Shown here one piece after another: positions 39,489-52,840 of a stretch of DNA of 64,000 bases. The notes beneath the pieces were generated by a model. It worked only from the letters and a program-made list of their open reading frames with translations, did no database searches and had not been told where the DNA came from. Numbering within the stretch: the stretch's first letter is position 1; every line of letters starts with the position of its first letter. This DNA comes from Halictus rubicundus (taxonomy: Eukaryota > Arthropoda > Insecta > Hymenoptera > Halictidae): positions 124,001-188,000 of the forward strand of contig NW_027488881.1 of NCBI RefSeq assembly GCF_050948215.1, written 5' to 3'. The position numbers and the translations under genes were made by a program.

Positions 39489-39507
39489 TGTAACCTGTAC
39501 GGTTACA
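39489..39507. repeat. Right terminus: hairpin containing the terminal inverted repeat
   Basis: The last 9 bases, ACGGTTACA (39,499-39,507), are the right terminal inverted repeat. TGTAACC (39,489-39,495) is the reverse complement of GGTTACA (39,501-39,507) across TGTAC, so the end folds on itself. The inner arm is also a direct copy of the first seven bases of the left end, so the true right-end recognition site could be duplicated. Confidence 0.7.
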
Positions 39508-39511
39508 GGAT
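39508..39511. repeat. Putative target-site duplication, right (GGAT)
   Basis: This matches the GGAT at 37,753-37,756. The following AGAGGATTGG continues the satellite in the exact phase expected from the left flank. Confidence 0.6.
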
Positions 39512-41900
39512 AGAGGATTGGATAGAGGATAGGACAGGATACGATAGAAGATAGGATAGGATAGAGGATAGGATAGGATAGAGAATAGGATAGGACAGAT
39601 GATAGGATAGGGGATTGGATATGATAGAGGATAGGAGACGATAGACAATAGGATACAATAGAGGATAAGATAGGATAACGAATAGGATAGGATAGAGGAT
39701 AAGATAGGATAACGAATAGGATGGGAAAGATGATATTATGGGAAAGAGGATAGGATATGATAGAGGATACGATATTATAGAGGATGGGATTGGATACGGG
39801 ATAGGATAGGATAGAGGATTGGATAGGATTGAGGATAGGATATGATACAGGATAGGACAGGATAGAGAATAGGTTAGGGGATTGGATAGGATAGAGGATA
39901 GGATACGATAGACGATGGGATAGGATAGAGGATAGGATAGGATAGAAGATAGGATAGGATTGAGGATAGGATAGGAAAGAGGATAGGATAGTAAAGAGGA
40001 TAGGATAGTATAGAGTATAGGATAGGATAGAGGATAGAATAGGATTGAGGATAAGATAGGATAGAGGATAGGATAGGATAGAGAATAGGATAGGATAGAT
40101 GATATTATGGGAAAGAGGATAGGATATGATAGAGGATACGATATTGTAGAGGATAGGAAAGGAAAGAGGATAGGATAGTAAAGAGGATAGGATAGGATAG
40201 AGGATAGGATAGGACATAGGATAGGATAGGATAGAGAATAGAATAGGATTGAGGATAAGATAGGTTAGAGGATAGGATAGGGTAGAGAATAGGATAGGAT
40301 AGATGATATTATGGGAAAGAGGATAGGATATGATAGAGGATACGATATTGTAGAGGATAGGATAGGATAGAGGATAGGATAGGATAGAGGATACGATAGA
40401 GGATTGGATAGTATAAATGATAGGATAGGATAGAGGATAGGATAGGATTGAGGATAGGATAGGATAGAGGATAGGACAGAGGATAGGATAGTGGATTGGA
40501 TGGGATAGAGGATAGGATAGGATTGAGGATAGGATAGGATTGAGGATAGGATAGGATAGAGGATAGGATAGGATAGAGGATAGAACAAGATTGAGGATAA
40601 GATAGGATAGAGGATAGGATAGGATAGAGAATAGGACAGGGGATTGGATAGGATAGAGGATAGGATAGGATTGAGGATCGGATAGGAAAGAGGATAGGAT
40701 AGTAAAGAGAATAGGATAGGATAGATGATATTATGGGAACGAGGATAGGATATGATAGAGGATACGATATTGTAGAGGATAGGATAGGATAGAGGATAGG
40801 ATAGAATAGAGGATACGATAGAGGATTGGATAGTATAAAGGATAGGATAGGATAGTGGAAAGGATAGGATTGAGGATAGGATAGGATAGTGGATAGGATA
40901 GGATAGTATAGGGGATAGGATAGGATAGAGGATAGTATAGTATAGAGGATAGGATAGGATAGAGGATACGATAGAGGATTCGATAGTATAATGGATAGGA
41001 TAGGACAGAGGATAGGATAGGATTGCGGATAGGATAGGATATAGGATAGGATAGGATAGAGGATAGAATAGGATTGAGGATAAGATAGGACAGAGGATAG
41101 GATAGGATAGAGAATAGGATAGGATAGATGATATTATGGGAAAGAGGATAGGATAGGATATAGGATAGGATAGGATAGGATAGAGGATAGAATAGGATTG
41201 TGGATAAGATAGGATAGAGGATAGGATAGGATAGAGAATAGGATCGGATAGATGATATTATGGGAAAGAGGATAGGATATGATAGAGGATACGATATTGT
41301 AGAGGATAGGATAGGATAGCGGATAGGATAGGACAGAGGATACCATAGAGGATTGGATAGTATAAATGATAGGATAGGATAGAGGATAGGATAGGATTGA
41401 GGATAGGATAGGATAGTGGATAGGATAGGATAGTATAGGGGATAGGATAGGATAGAGGATAGTATAGTATAGAGGTTACGATAGAGGATTGGATAGTATA
41501 AAGGATAGGATAGGATAGAGGAAAGGATAGGATTGAGGATAGGATAGGATAGTGGATAGGATAGGATAGTATAGGGGATAGGATAGGATAGAGGACAGTA
41601 TAGTCGAGAGGATAGGATAGGATAGAGGACAGAACAGAGGATAGGATAGGGGATTGGATGGGATAGAGGATAGGATAGGATAGAGGATATGATAGGATAG
41701 AGGATAGGATAGGATAGAGGATAGGATAGGATAGATGATAGGATAGAGGATAGGATAGGATAGGATAGAGGATACGATATTATAGAGGATTGGATAGGAT
41801 AGAGGATAGGATCGGATAGAGGATAGGATAGGGGATTGGATAGGATAGAGGAAATAATAGGATAGAGGATAGGATAGGATAGAGGATAGGATATAGGATT
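39508..41900. repeat. Domain IV, degenerate satellite right of the island
   Basis: Variant units dominate. ATTATGGGA (mostly followed by AAGAGG) recurs at about 39,735, 40,104, 40,308, 40,730, 41,133 and 41,258, usually followed by GATATGATAGAGGATACG and GATATTGTAGAGG. Related GGGCAAGAGG forms occur left of the island near 36,600 and 37,615. The block GGGGATTGGATATGATAG at 39,610 repeats the one at 36,848, showing that the two flanks are one array. No gene is seen. Confidence 0.8.
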
Positions 41901-43208
41901 GGATAGGTTAGAGGATAGGATACGATAGTGTATAGGATAGATGATAGGATAGGATAGAGGATAGGATAGGATAGAGGATAGGATAGGGGATTGGATAGGA
42001 TAGAGGAAAGGATAGGATAGAGGATAGGATAGGATTGAGGATACGATAGGATAGAGGAAAGGATAGGATAGAGGATCGGATAGGATAGGATAGAGTATAG
42101 GATTGGATAGAGGATACGATATTATAGAGGATAGGATAGGATAGAGGATAAGATAGGATAGAGGATAGGATAGGATAGAGGATAGGATAGGATAGGATAG
42201 AGGATAGGATAGGATAGAGGATAGGATAGGATAGAGGATAGGATAGGATAGAGGATAGGATAGGATAGAGGATAGGATAGGGTAGAGGATAGGATAGGAT
42301 AGAGGATAGGATAGGAGATTGGATAGGATAGAGGATAGGATAGGATAGAGGATAGGATAGGATAGAGGATAGCATAGGATAGAGGATATGATAGGATAGA
42401 GGATAGGATAGGATAGAGGATAGGATAGGATAGAGGATAGGATACGATAGAGGATAGGATATTATAGAGGATAGGATAGGATAGAGGATAGGATAGGATA
42501 GAGGATAGGATACGATAGAGGATAGGATAGGATAGAGGATAGGATAGGGGATTGGATAGGATAGAGGATAGGATAGGATAGAGGATAGGATAGGATTGAG
42601 GATAGGATAGGATAGAGGATAGGATAGAGGATAGGATAGTGGATTGTATAGGATAGAGGATAGGATAGGATAGAGGATAGGATACGATAGAGGATAGGAT
42701 ATTATAGAGGATAGGATAGGATAGAGGATAGGATAGGATAGAGGATAGGATAGGATAGGATAGAGGATAGGATAGGATAGAGGATAGGATAGGGTAGAGG
42801 ATAGGATAGGATAGAGGATAGGATAGGAGATTGGATAGGATAGAGGATAGGATAGGATAGGATAGAGGATAGGATAGGATAGAGGATAGGATAGGATAGA
42901 GGATAGCATAGGATAGAGGATATGATAGGATAGAGGATAGGATAGGATAGAGGATAGGATAGGATAGAGGATAGGATACGATAGAGGATAGGATATTATA
43001 GAGGATAGGATAGGATAGAGGATAGGATAGGATAGAGGATAGGATAGGATAGAGGATTGGATTGGATAGAGGATAGGATATTATAGAGGATAGGATAGGA
43101 TAGAGGATAAGATAGGATAGAGGATAGGATAGGCTAGACGATAGGATAGGATAGAGGATAGGATAGGATAGAGGATAGGATAGGATAGAGGATAGGATAG
43201 GATAGGAT

Positions 43209-43280
43209 AGAGGATAGGATAGAGGATAGGATAGAGGATAGGATAGAGGATAGGATAGAGGATAGGATAGAGGATAGGAT
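43209..43280. repeat. 12-bp subarray, six units
   Basis: Six consecutive AGAGGATAGGAT units (the 17-mer minus one AGGAT) are embedded in 17-mer satellite. A second six-unit run lies exactly 813 bp downstream. Confidence 0.9.
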
Positions 43281-44021
43281 AGGATAGAGGATAGGATAGG
43301 ATAGAGGATAGGATAGGATAGAGGATAGGATAGGATAGAGGATAGGATAGGGTAGAGGATAGGATAGGATAGAGGATAGGATAGGAGATTGGATAGGATA
43401 GAGGATAGGATAGGATAGGATAGAGGATAGGATAGGATAGAGGATAGGATAGGATAGAGGATAGCATAGGATAGAGGATATGATAGGATAGAGGATAGGA
43501 TAGGATAGAGGATAGGATAGGATAGAGGATAGGATAGGATAGAGGATTGGATTGGATAGAGGATAGGATAGGATAGAGGATAGGATAGGATAGAGGATAG
43601 GATAGGGTAGAGGATAGGATAGGATAGAGGATAGGATAGGAGATTGGATAGGATAGAGGATAGGATAGGATAGGATAGAGGATAGGATAGGATAGAGGAT
43701 AGGATAGGATAGAGGATAGCATAGGATAGAGGATATGATAGGATAGAGGATAGGATAGGATAGAGGATAGGATAGGATAGAGGATAGGATACGATAGAGG
43801 ATAGGATATTATAGAGGATAGGATAGGATAGAGGATAGGATAGGATAGAGGATAGGATAGGATAGAGGATTGGATTGGATAGAGGATAGGATATTATAGA
43901 GGATAGGATAGGATAGAGGATAAGATAGGATAGAGGATAGGATAGGCTAGACGATAGGATAGGATAGAGGATAGGATAGGATAGAGGATAGGATAGGATA
44001 GAGGATAGGATAGGATAGGAT

Positions 44022-44093
44022 AGAGGATAGGATAGAGGATAGGATAGAGGATAGGATAGAGGATAGGATAGAGGATAGGATAGAGGATAGGAT
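44022..44093. repeat. 12-bp subarray, six units
   Basis: Six AGAGGATAGGAT units, the paralogue of 43,209-43,280 at an offset of 813 bp. The flanks share GGCTAGACGATAGG upstream and GGAGATTGG downstream. Confidence 0.9.
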
Positions 44094-44506
44094 AGGATAG
44101 AGGATAGGATAGGATAGAGGATAGGATAGGATAGAGGATAGGATAGGATAGAGGATAGGATAGGGTAGAGGATAGGATAGGATAGAGGATAGGATAGGAG
44201 ATTGGATAGGATAGAGGATAGGATAGGATAGGATAGAGGATAGGATAGGATAGAGGATAGGATAGGATAGAGGATAGCATAGGATAGAGGATATGATAGG
44301 ATAGAGGATAGGATAGGATAGAGGATAGGATAGGATAGAGGATAGGATAGGATAGAGGATTGGATTGGATAGAGGATAGGATATTATAGAGGATAGGATA
44401 GGATAGAGGATAAGATAGGATAGAGGATAGGATAGGTTAGACGATAGGATAGGATAGAGGATAGGATAGGATAGAGGATAGGATAGGATAGAGGATAGGA
44501 TAGGAT

Positions 44507-44590
44507 AGAGGATAGGATAGAGGATAGGATAGAGGATAGGATAGAGGATAGGATAGAGGATAGGATAGAGGATGGGATAGAGGATAGGAT
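44507..44590. repeat. 12-bp subarray, seven units
   Basis: Seven 12-bp units, the sixth carrying GATGGGAT. The flanks (GGTTAGACGATAGG upstream, GGACAAGATTGAGG downstream at 44,621) match those of 61,656-61,715, which has five units. Confidence 0.88.
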
Positions 44591-44659
44591 AGGATAGAGG
44601 ATAGAATAGGATAGAGGATAGGACAAGATTGAGGATAGGATAGGATAGAGGATAGGATA

Positions 44660-46807
44660 TTATAGAGGATAGGATAGGATAGAGGATAAGATAGGATAGA
44701 GGATAGGATAGGATAGAGGATAGGATAGGATAGGATAGAGGATAGGATAGGATAGAGGATAGGATAGGATAGAGGAGATGATAGGATAGAGGATAGGATA
44801 GGATAGGATAGAGGATAGGATAGGGTAGAGGATAGGATAGGATAGAGGATAGGATAGGTGATTGGATAGGATAGAGGATAGGATAGGATAGAGGATCGGA
44901 TAGGTGATTGGATAGGATAGAGGATAGGATAGGATAGAGGATAGGATAGGATAGAAGATAGGATAGGATAGAGGAGAGTATAGGATAGTGGATAGGATAG
45001 CATAGAGGATAGGATAGGTGATTGGATAGGATAGAGGATAGGATAGGATAGGATAGAGGATAGTATAGGATAGAGGATAGGATATCATAGGGGATAGGAT
45101 AGGATAGAGGATAGGATAGGGTAGGATAGGATAGAGGATAGGATAGGATACAGGATAGGATAGGATGGAGGATAGGATAGGATAGATGATAGGATAGGAT
45201 AGAGGATAGGATAGGATAGAGGATAGGATAGGATAGAGGAGATGATAGGATAGAGGATAGGATAGGATAGGATAGAGGATAGGATAGGGCAGAGGATAGG
45301 ATAGGATAGAGGATAGGATAGGTGATTGGATAGGATAGGGTATTGGATAGGATAGAGTATAGGATACGATAGAGGATAGGATCCGATAGAGGAAAGTATA
45401 GGGGGTTGGATAGGATAGAGGATAGGAGACGATAGAGGATAGGATAGGGGATTGGATAGGATAGAGGATAGGAGACGATAGAGGATAGGATAGGGAATTG
45501 TATAGGATAGAGGACAGGAGACGATAGAGGATAGGATAGGTTAGAGGATAGGATAGGATAGAGGATAGGATAGGATAGAGGATAGGATAGGATAGAGGAT
45601 AGGATAGGATAGAGGATAGGATAGGATTGCGGATAGGATAGAATAGAGGAAAGGATAGGATAGAGGATCGGATAGGTGATTGGATAGGATAGAGGATAGG
45701 ATAGGATAGAGGATCGGATAGGTGATTGGATAGGATACAGGATAGGATAGGATAGAGGATAGGATAGGATAGGATAGACGATAGGATAGGATAGGATAGA
45801 GGATACGATATTATAGAGGATTGGATAGGATAGAGGATAGGATCGGATAGAGGATAGGATAGGGGATTGGTTAGGATAGAGGAAAGGATAGGATAGAGGA
45901 TAGGATAGGATAGAGGATAGGATATAGGATTGGATAGGTTAGAGGATAGGATACGATAGTGTATAGGATAGATGATAGGATAGGATAGAGGATAGGATAG
46001 GATAGAGGATAGGATAGGGGATTGGATAGGATAGAGGAAAGGATAGGGTAGAGGATAGGATAGGATTGAGGATAGGATAGGATAGAGGAAAGGATAGGAT
46101 AGAGGATCGGATAGGGTAGGATAGAGTATAGGATTGGATAGAGGATACGATATTATAGAGGATAGGATAGGATAGAGGATAAGATAGGATAGAGGATAGG
46201 ATAGGATAGAGGATAGGATAGGATAGGGTAGAGGATAGGATAGTATAGAGGATATGATAGGATAGAGGATCGGATAGGGGATTGGATAGGATAGAGGATA
46301 GGATAGCGGATAGGATATTATAGAGTATAGAATAGGATAGAGGATAGGATAGGATAGAGGATAGAATAGGATTGATGATAGGATAGGATAGAGGAAAGGA
46401 TAGGATAGAGGATCGGATAGGTGATTGGATATGATAGAGGATAGGATAGGATAGAGGATAGTATTGGATAGAGGATAGGATATCATAGAGGATAGGATAG
46501 GATAGAGGATAGGATAGGGTAGGATAGGATAGAGGATAGGATAGGATACAGGATAGGATAGGATGGAGGATAGGATAGGATAGGGGATAGGATAGGATAG
46601 AGGATAGGATAGGATAGAGGATAGGATAGGATAGAGGATATGATAGGATAGGGGATCGGATAGGATAGAGGATAGGATAGGATAGAGGATAGAATACGAT
46701 AGAGGATAGGATATTATAGAGGATAGGATAGGATAGAGGATAGGATAGGATAGAGGATAGGATAGGATAGGATAGAGGATAGTATAGGATAGAGGATAGG
46801 ATATCAT
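44660..46807 (-). other. Longest stop-free repeat frame (715 codons), not called as a gene
   Basis: The - strand stays open for 715 codons and would encode a low-complexity chain of SSILSYPLSYPILYPIL-like repeats. This follows from the repeat: ATCCTATCCTATCCTCT contains no stop in any frame, and its 17-codon cycle reads the same in all three. Similar frames occur throughout both arms and overlap each other in different frames (for example 26,173-27,144, 26,232-27,461 and 26,576-27,028). There is no codon bias, domain, promoter or splice evidence. Translation cannot be excluded, but an artefact of composition is far more likely. Confidence 0.08.
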
Positions 46808-48468
46808 AGAGGATAGGATAGGATAGAGGATAGGATAGCGTAGGATAGGATAGAGGATAGGATAGGATACAGGATAGGATAGGATGGAGGATAGGATAGG
46901 ATAGAGGATAGGATAGGATAGAGGATAGGATAGGATAGAGGATAGGATAGGATAGAGGATATGATAGGATAGAGGATCGGATAGGATAGAGGATAGGATA
47001 GGATAGAGGATAGGATAGGATAGAGGATAGGATAGGATAGAGGATAGGATAGGATAGAGGATGGGATATAGGATTGGATAGGATAGAGGATAGGATGCGA
47101 TAGTGGATAGGATAGATGATAGGATAGGATAGAAGGTAGGATAGGATAGAGGATAGGATAGGATAGAGGATGGGATAGAGGATAGGATAGTGGATTGAAT
47201 AGGATAGAGGATAGGATAGAGGATAGGATACGATAGAGGATAGGATATTATAGAGGATAGGATAGGATAGAGGATAGGATAGGATAGAGGATAGGATAGG
47301 ATAGAGGATAGGATAGGATAGAGGATAGGATAGGATAGAGGATAGGATAGGATAGAGGATAGGATAGGGTAGAGGATAGGATAGGATAGAGGATAGGATA
47401 GGAGATTGGATAGGATAGGGGATAGGATAGGATAGGATAGAGGATAGGATAGGATAGAGGATAGGATAGGATAGAGGATAGCATAGGATAGAGGATATGA
47501 TAGGATAGAGGATAGGATAGGATAGAGGATAGGATAGGATAGAGGATAGGATACGATAGAGGATAGGATATTATAGAGGATAGGATAGGATAGAGGATAG
47601 GATAGGATAGAGGATTGGATTGGATAGAGGATAGGATATTATAGAGGATAGGATAGGATAGAGGATAAGATAGGATAGAGGATAGGATAGGTTAGACGAT
47701 AGGATAGGATAGAGGATAGGATAGGATAGAGGATAGGATAGGATAGAGGATAGGATAGGATAGAGGATAGGATAGGATAGAGGAGATGATAGGATAGAGG
47801 ATAGGATAGGATAGGATAGAGGATAGGATAGGGTAGAGGATAGGATAGGATAGAGGATAGGATAGGTGATTGGATAGGATAGAGGATAGGATAGGATAGA
47901 GGATAGGATAGGATGGAGGATAGGATAGGATAGAGGATAGGATAGGATAGAGGATAGGATAGGGTAGGATAGGATAGAGGATAGGATAGGATACAGGATA
48001 GGATAGGATGGAGGATAGGATAGGATAGAGGATAGGATAGGATAGAGGATAGGATAGGATAGAGGATAGGATAGGATAGAGGATATGATAGGATAGAGGA
48101 TCGGATAGGATAGAGGATAGGATAGGATAGAGGATAGAATACGATAGAGGATAGGATATTATAGAGGATAGGATAGGATAGAGGATAAGATAGGATAGAG
48201 GATAGGATAGGTTAGACGATAGGATAGGATAGAGGATAGGATAGGATAGAGGATAGGATAGGATAGAGGATATGATAGGATAGAGGATCGGATAGGATAG
48301 AGGATAGGATAGGATAGAGGATAGAATACGATAGAGGATAGGATATTATAGAGGATAGGATAGGATAGAGGATAAGATAGGATAGAGGATAGGATAGGTT
48401 AGACGATAGGATAGGATAGAGGATAGGATAGGATAGAGGATAGGATAGGATAGAGGATAGGATAGGAT

Positions 48469-48552
48469 AGAGGATAGGATAGAGGATAGGATAGAGGATA
48501 GGATAGAGGATAGGATAGAGGATAGGATAGAGGATAGGATAGAGGATAGGAT
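48469..48552. repeat. 12-bp subarray, seven units
   Basis: Seven AGAGGATAGGAT units, after which the pattern returns to 17-mers. It follows GGTTAGACGATAGG, the same upstream marker as the runs at 44,507, 60,239 and 61,656. A shorter 12-bp run follows at about 48,724-48,771. Confidence 0.88.
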
Positions 48553-51020
48553 AGGATAGAGGATAGAATAGGATAGAGGATAGGATAGGATAGAGGATAG
48601 GATAGGATAGGATAGAGGATAGGATATAGGATTGGATAGGATAGAGGATAGGATACGATAGTGGATAGGATAGATGATAGGATAGGATAGAAGATAGGAT
48701 AGGATAGAGGATAGGATAGGATAGAGGATAGGATAGAGGATAGGATAGAGGATAGGATAGAGGATAGGATAGTGGATTGTATAGGATAGAGGATAGGATA
48801 GGATAGAGGATAGGATACGATAGAGGATAGGATATTATAGAGGATAGGATAGGATGGAGGATAGGATAGGATAGAGGATAGGATACGATAGAGGATAGGA
48901 TATTATAGAGGATAGGATAGGATAGAGGATAGGATAGGATAGAGGATAGGATACGATAGAGGATAGGATAGGATAGAGGATAGGATAGGGGATTGGACAG
49001 GATAGAGGATAGGATCGGATAGAGGATAGGATAGGGGATTGGATAGGATAGAGGAAAGGATAGGATAGAGGATAGGATAGGATAGAGGATAGGATAGGAT
49101 TGAGGATAGGATAGGATAGGATAGAGGATAGGATAGGATAGAGGATAGGATAGGATAGAGGATAGGATAGGATAGAGGAGATGATAGGATAGAGGATAGG
49201 ATAGGATAGGATAGAGGATAGGATAGGGTAGAGGATAGGATAGGATAGAGGATAGGATAGGTGATTGGATAGGATAGAGGATAGGATAGGATAGAGGATA
49301 GGATACGATGGAGGATAGGATAGGATAGAGGATAGGATAGGATAGAGGATAGGATAGGGTAGGATAGGATAGAGGATAGGATAGGATACAGGATAGGATA
49401 GGATGGAGGATAGGATAGGATAGAGGATAGGATAGGATAGAGGATAGGATAGGATAGAGGATATGATAGGATAGAGGATCGGATAGGATAGAGGATAGGA
49501 TAGGAAAGAGGATAGAATACGATAGAGGATAGGATATTATAGAGGATAGGATAGGATAGAGGATAGGATAGGATAGAGGATAGGATAGGATAGAGGATAG
49601 GATAGGATAGAGGATAGGATAGGATAGAGGATAGGATAGGATAGAGGATAGGATAGGATAGAGGATAGGATAGGATAGAGGATAGGATAGGATAGAGGAT
49701 AGGATAGAGGATAGGATAGGATAGAGGATAGGATATAGGATTGGATAGGATAGAGGATAGGATACGATAGTGGATAGGATAGATGATAGGATAGGATAGA
49801 AGATAGGATAGGATAGAGGATAGGATAGGATAGAGGATAGGATAGAGGATAGGATAGTGGATTGTATAGGATAGAGGATAGGATAGGATAGAGGATAGGA
49901 TACGATAGAGGATAGGATATTATAGAGGATAGGATAGGATAGAGGATAGGATAGGATAGAGGATAGGATAGGATAGAGGATAGGATAGGATAGAGGATAG
50001 GATAGGATAGAGGATAGGATAGGATAGAGGATAGGATAGGGTAGAGGATAGGATAGGATAGAGGATAGGATAGGAGATTGGATAGGATAGAGGATAGGAT
50101 AGGATAGGATAGAGGATAGGATAGGATAGAGGATAGGATAGGATAGAGGATAGCATAGGATAGAGGATATGATAGGATAGAGGATAGGATAGGATAGAGG
50201 ATAGGATAGGATAGAGGATAGGATACGATAGAGGATAGGATATTATAGAGGATAGGATAGGATAGAGGATAGGATAGGATAGAGGATAGGATACGATAGA
50301 GGATAGGATAGGATAGAGGATAGGATAGGGGATTGGATAGGATAGAGGATAGGATCGGATAGAGGATAGGATAGGGGATTGGATAGGATAGAGGAAAGGA
50401 TAGGATAGAGGATAGGATAGGATAGAGGATAGGATATAGGATTGGATAGGTTAGAGGATAGGATACGATAGTGTATAGGATAGATGATAGGATAGGATAG
50501 AGGATAGGATAGGATAGAGGATAGGATAGGGGATTGGATAGGATAGAGGAAAGGATAGGATAGAGGATAGGATAGGATTGAGGATAGGATAGGATAGAGG
50601 AAAGGATAGGATAGAGGATCGGATAGGATAGGATAGAGTATAGGATTGGATAGAGGATACGATATTATAGAGGATAGGATAGGATAGAGGATAAGATAGG
50701 ATAGAGGATAGGATAGGATAGAGGATAGGATAGGATAGGATAGAGGATAGGATAGGATAGAGGATATGATAGGATAGAGGATCGGATAGGGGATTGGATA
50801 GGATAGAGGATAGGATAGCGGATAGGATAGGATAGAGTATAGAATAGGATAGAGGATAGGATAGGATAGAGGATAGAATAGGATTGATGATAGGATAGGA
50901 TAGAGGAAAGGATAGGATAGAGGATCGGATAGGTGATTGGATAGGATAGAGGATAGGATAGGATAGAGGATAGTATAGGATAGAGGATAGGATAGGATAG
51001 AGGATAGGATAGGATAAGAT

Positions 51021-51258
51021 AGAGGATAGGATAGGATAGAGGATAGGATAGGATAGAGGATAGGATAGGATAGAGGATAGGATAGGATAGAGGATAGGAT
51101 AGGATAGAGGATAGGATAGGATAGAGGATAGGATAGGATAGAGGATAGGATAGGATAGAGGATAGGATAGGATAGAGGATAGGATAGGATAGAGGATAGG
51201 ATAGGATAGAGGATAGGATAGGATAGAGGATAGGATAGGATAGAGGATAGGATAGGAT
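51021..51258. repeat. Perfect 17-mer run, 14 units
   Basis: Fourteen consecutive AGAGGATAGGATAGGAT units lie between GGATAAGAT and GGATATGATAGG. The paralogous run at 55,305-55,491 has 11 units. Confidence 0.85.
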
Positions 51259-52840
51259 AGAGGATATGATAGGATAGAGGATCGGATAGGGGATTGGATA
51301 GGATAGAGGATAGGATATTATAGAGGATAGGATAGGATAGAGGATAGGATAGGATAGAGGATAGGATAGGATAGAGGATAGGATAGGATAGAGGATAGGA
51401 TAGGGTAGGATAGGATAGAGGATAGGATAGGATACAGGATAGGATAGGATAGAGGATAGGATAGTGGATAGGATAGCATAGAGGATAGGATAGGGGATTG
51501 GATAAGATAGAGTATAGGATACGATAGAGGAGAGGATCGGATAGAGGATAGGATAGGGGATTGGATAGGATAGACAATAGGAGACGATAAAGGATAGAAT
51601 AGGGGATTGTATAGGCTAGAGGACAGGAGACGATAGAGGATAGGATAGGATAGAGGATAGGATAGGGTAGGATAGGATAGAGGATAGGATAGGATACAGG
51701 ATAGGATAGGATAGAGGATGGGATAGGATAGCGGATAGGATAGGATATAGGATTGGATAGGATAGAGGATAGGATACGATAGAGGATAGGATAGGATAGA
51801 GGATAGGATAGGGGATTGGATAGGATAGAGGATAGGATAGGATAGAGGATAGGATAGGATTGAGGATAGGATAGGATAGAGGAAAGGATAGGATAGAGGA
51901 TCGGGTAGGTGATTGGATAGGGTAGAGGATAGTATAGGATAGAGGATAGTATAGGATAGAGGATAGGATAGGATAGAGGATAGGATAGGATAGAGGATAG
52001 GATAGGATAGAGGATAGGATAGGATAGAGGATATTATAGGATAGAGGATAGGATAGGATAGGATAGAGTATAGGATAGGATAGAGGATACGATATTATAG
52101 AGGATAGGATAGGATAGAGGAAACGATAGGGTATTGGATAGGATAGAGCATAGGATAAAGAATAGGATAGGATAGAGAATAGGATAGGGGATTGGATAGC
52201 ATACGGGATTGGATAGGATAGAGGATAGGATACGATAGACGATAGGATAGGATGGAGGATAGGATAGGGGATTGGATAGGATAGAGCATAGGATAGGATA
52301 GGATAGAGGATACGATATTATAGAGGATTGGATAGGATAGAGGATAGGATCGGATAGAGGATAGGATAGGGGATTGGATAGGATAGACGAAAGGATAGGA
52401 TAGAGGATAGGATAGGATAGAGGATAGGATATAGGATTGGATAGGTTAGAGGATAGGATACGATAGTGTATAGGATAGATGGTAGGATAGGATAGAGGAC
52501 AGGATAGGATAGAGGATAGGATAGGGGATTGGATAGGTGATTGGATAGGATAGAGGATAGGATAGGATAGAGGATAGTATAGGATAGAGGATAGGATAGG
52601 ATAGAGGATAGGACAGGATAGAGGATAGGATAGGATGGAGGATATGATAGGGGATTGGATAGGATAGAGGATAGGATAGGATTGAGGATAGTATAGGATA
52701 GAGGAAAGGATAGGATAGAGGATCGGATAGGTGATTGGATAGGATAGAGGATAGGATAGGATAGAGGATAGTATAGGATAGAGGATAGGATATCATAGAG
52801 GATAGGATAGGATAGAGGATAGGATAGGGTAGGATAGGAT

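Larger units (their letters stand above)
37757..39507. mobile_element. Putative 1,751-bp mobile element inserted in the satellite
   Basis: This is the only non-satellite sequence in the window. It has balanced base composition and is rich in CpG (10 CpG in the 60 bases at 38,101-38,160). It begins TGTAACCGT and ends ACGGTTACA, a perfect 9-bp terminal inverted repeat with TG...CA ends, and GGAT flanks it on both sides. Left flank ...AGGATAGGAT joined to AGAGGAT... gives an unbroken 17-bp register. TG...CA ends with a 4-bp duplication fit either a solo LTR of a Gypsy-like retrotransposon or a non-autonomous DNA element using a retrovirus-like integrase (Ginger type, TGT ends); the sequence alone does not decide. 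No transposase, integrase or reverse transcriptase is recognisable, so it would be non-autonomous or a remnant. Internal content: a weak left open frame, 258-bp tandem repeats, and an inverted-repeat-rich right end. Confidence 0.7.

Noticed and set aside
37757..39507. tRNA, 5S rRNA or snRNA gene in the island
   Set aside because: I found no tRNA-like cloverleaf with A and B box spacing and no recognisable 5S or snRNA core.
37757..39507. Telomere-specific non-LTR retrotransposon of the TRAS/SART kind
   Set aside because: Insertion into an AGGAT-type repeat is suggestive, but the island has inverted terminal repeats, no poly(A) tail at either junction and no reverse transcriptase sequence.
37786..39554. 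Several short open frames on both strands of the island, including those over the 258-bp repeats
   Set aside because: Most start at TTG or GTG, are under about 90 codons, and overlap on both strands. None matches a family I recognise. Only two are listed, as weak frames.
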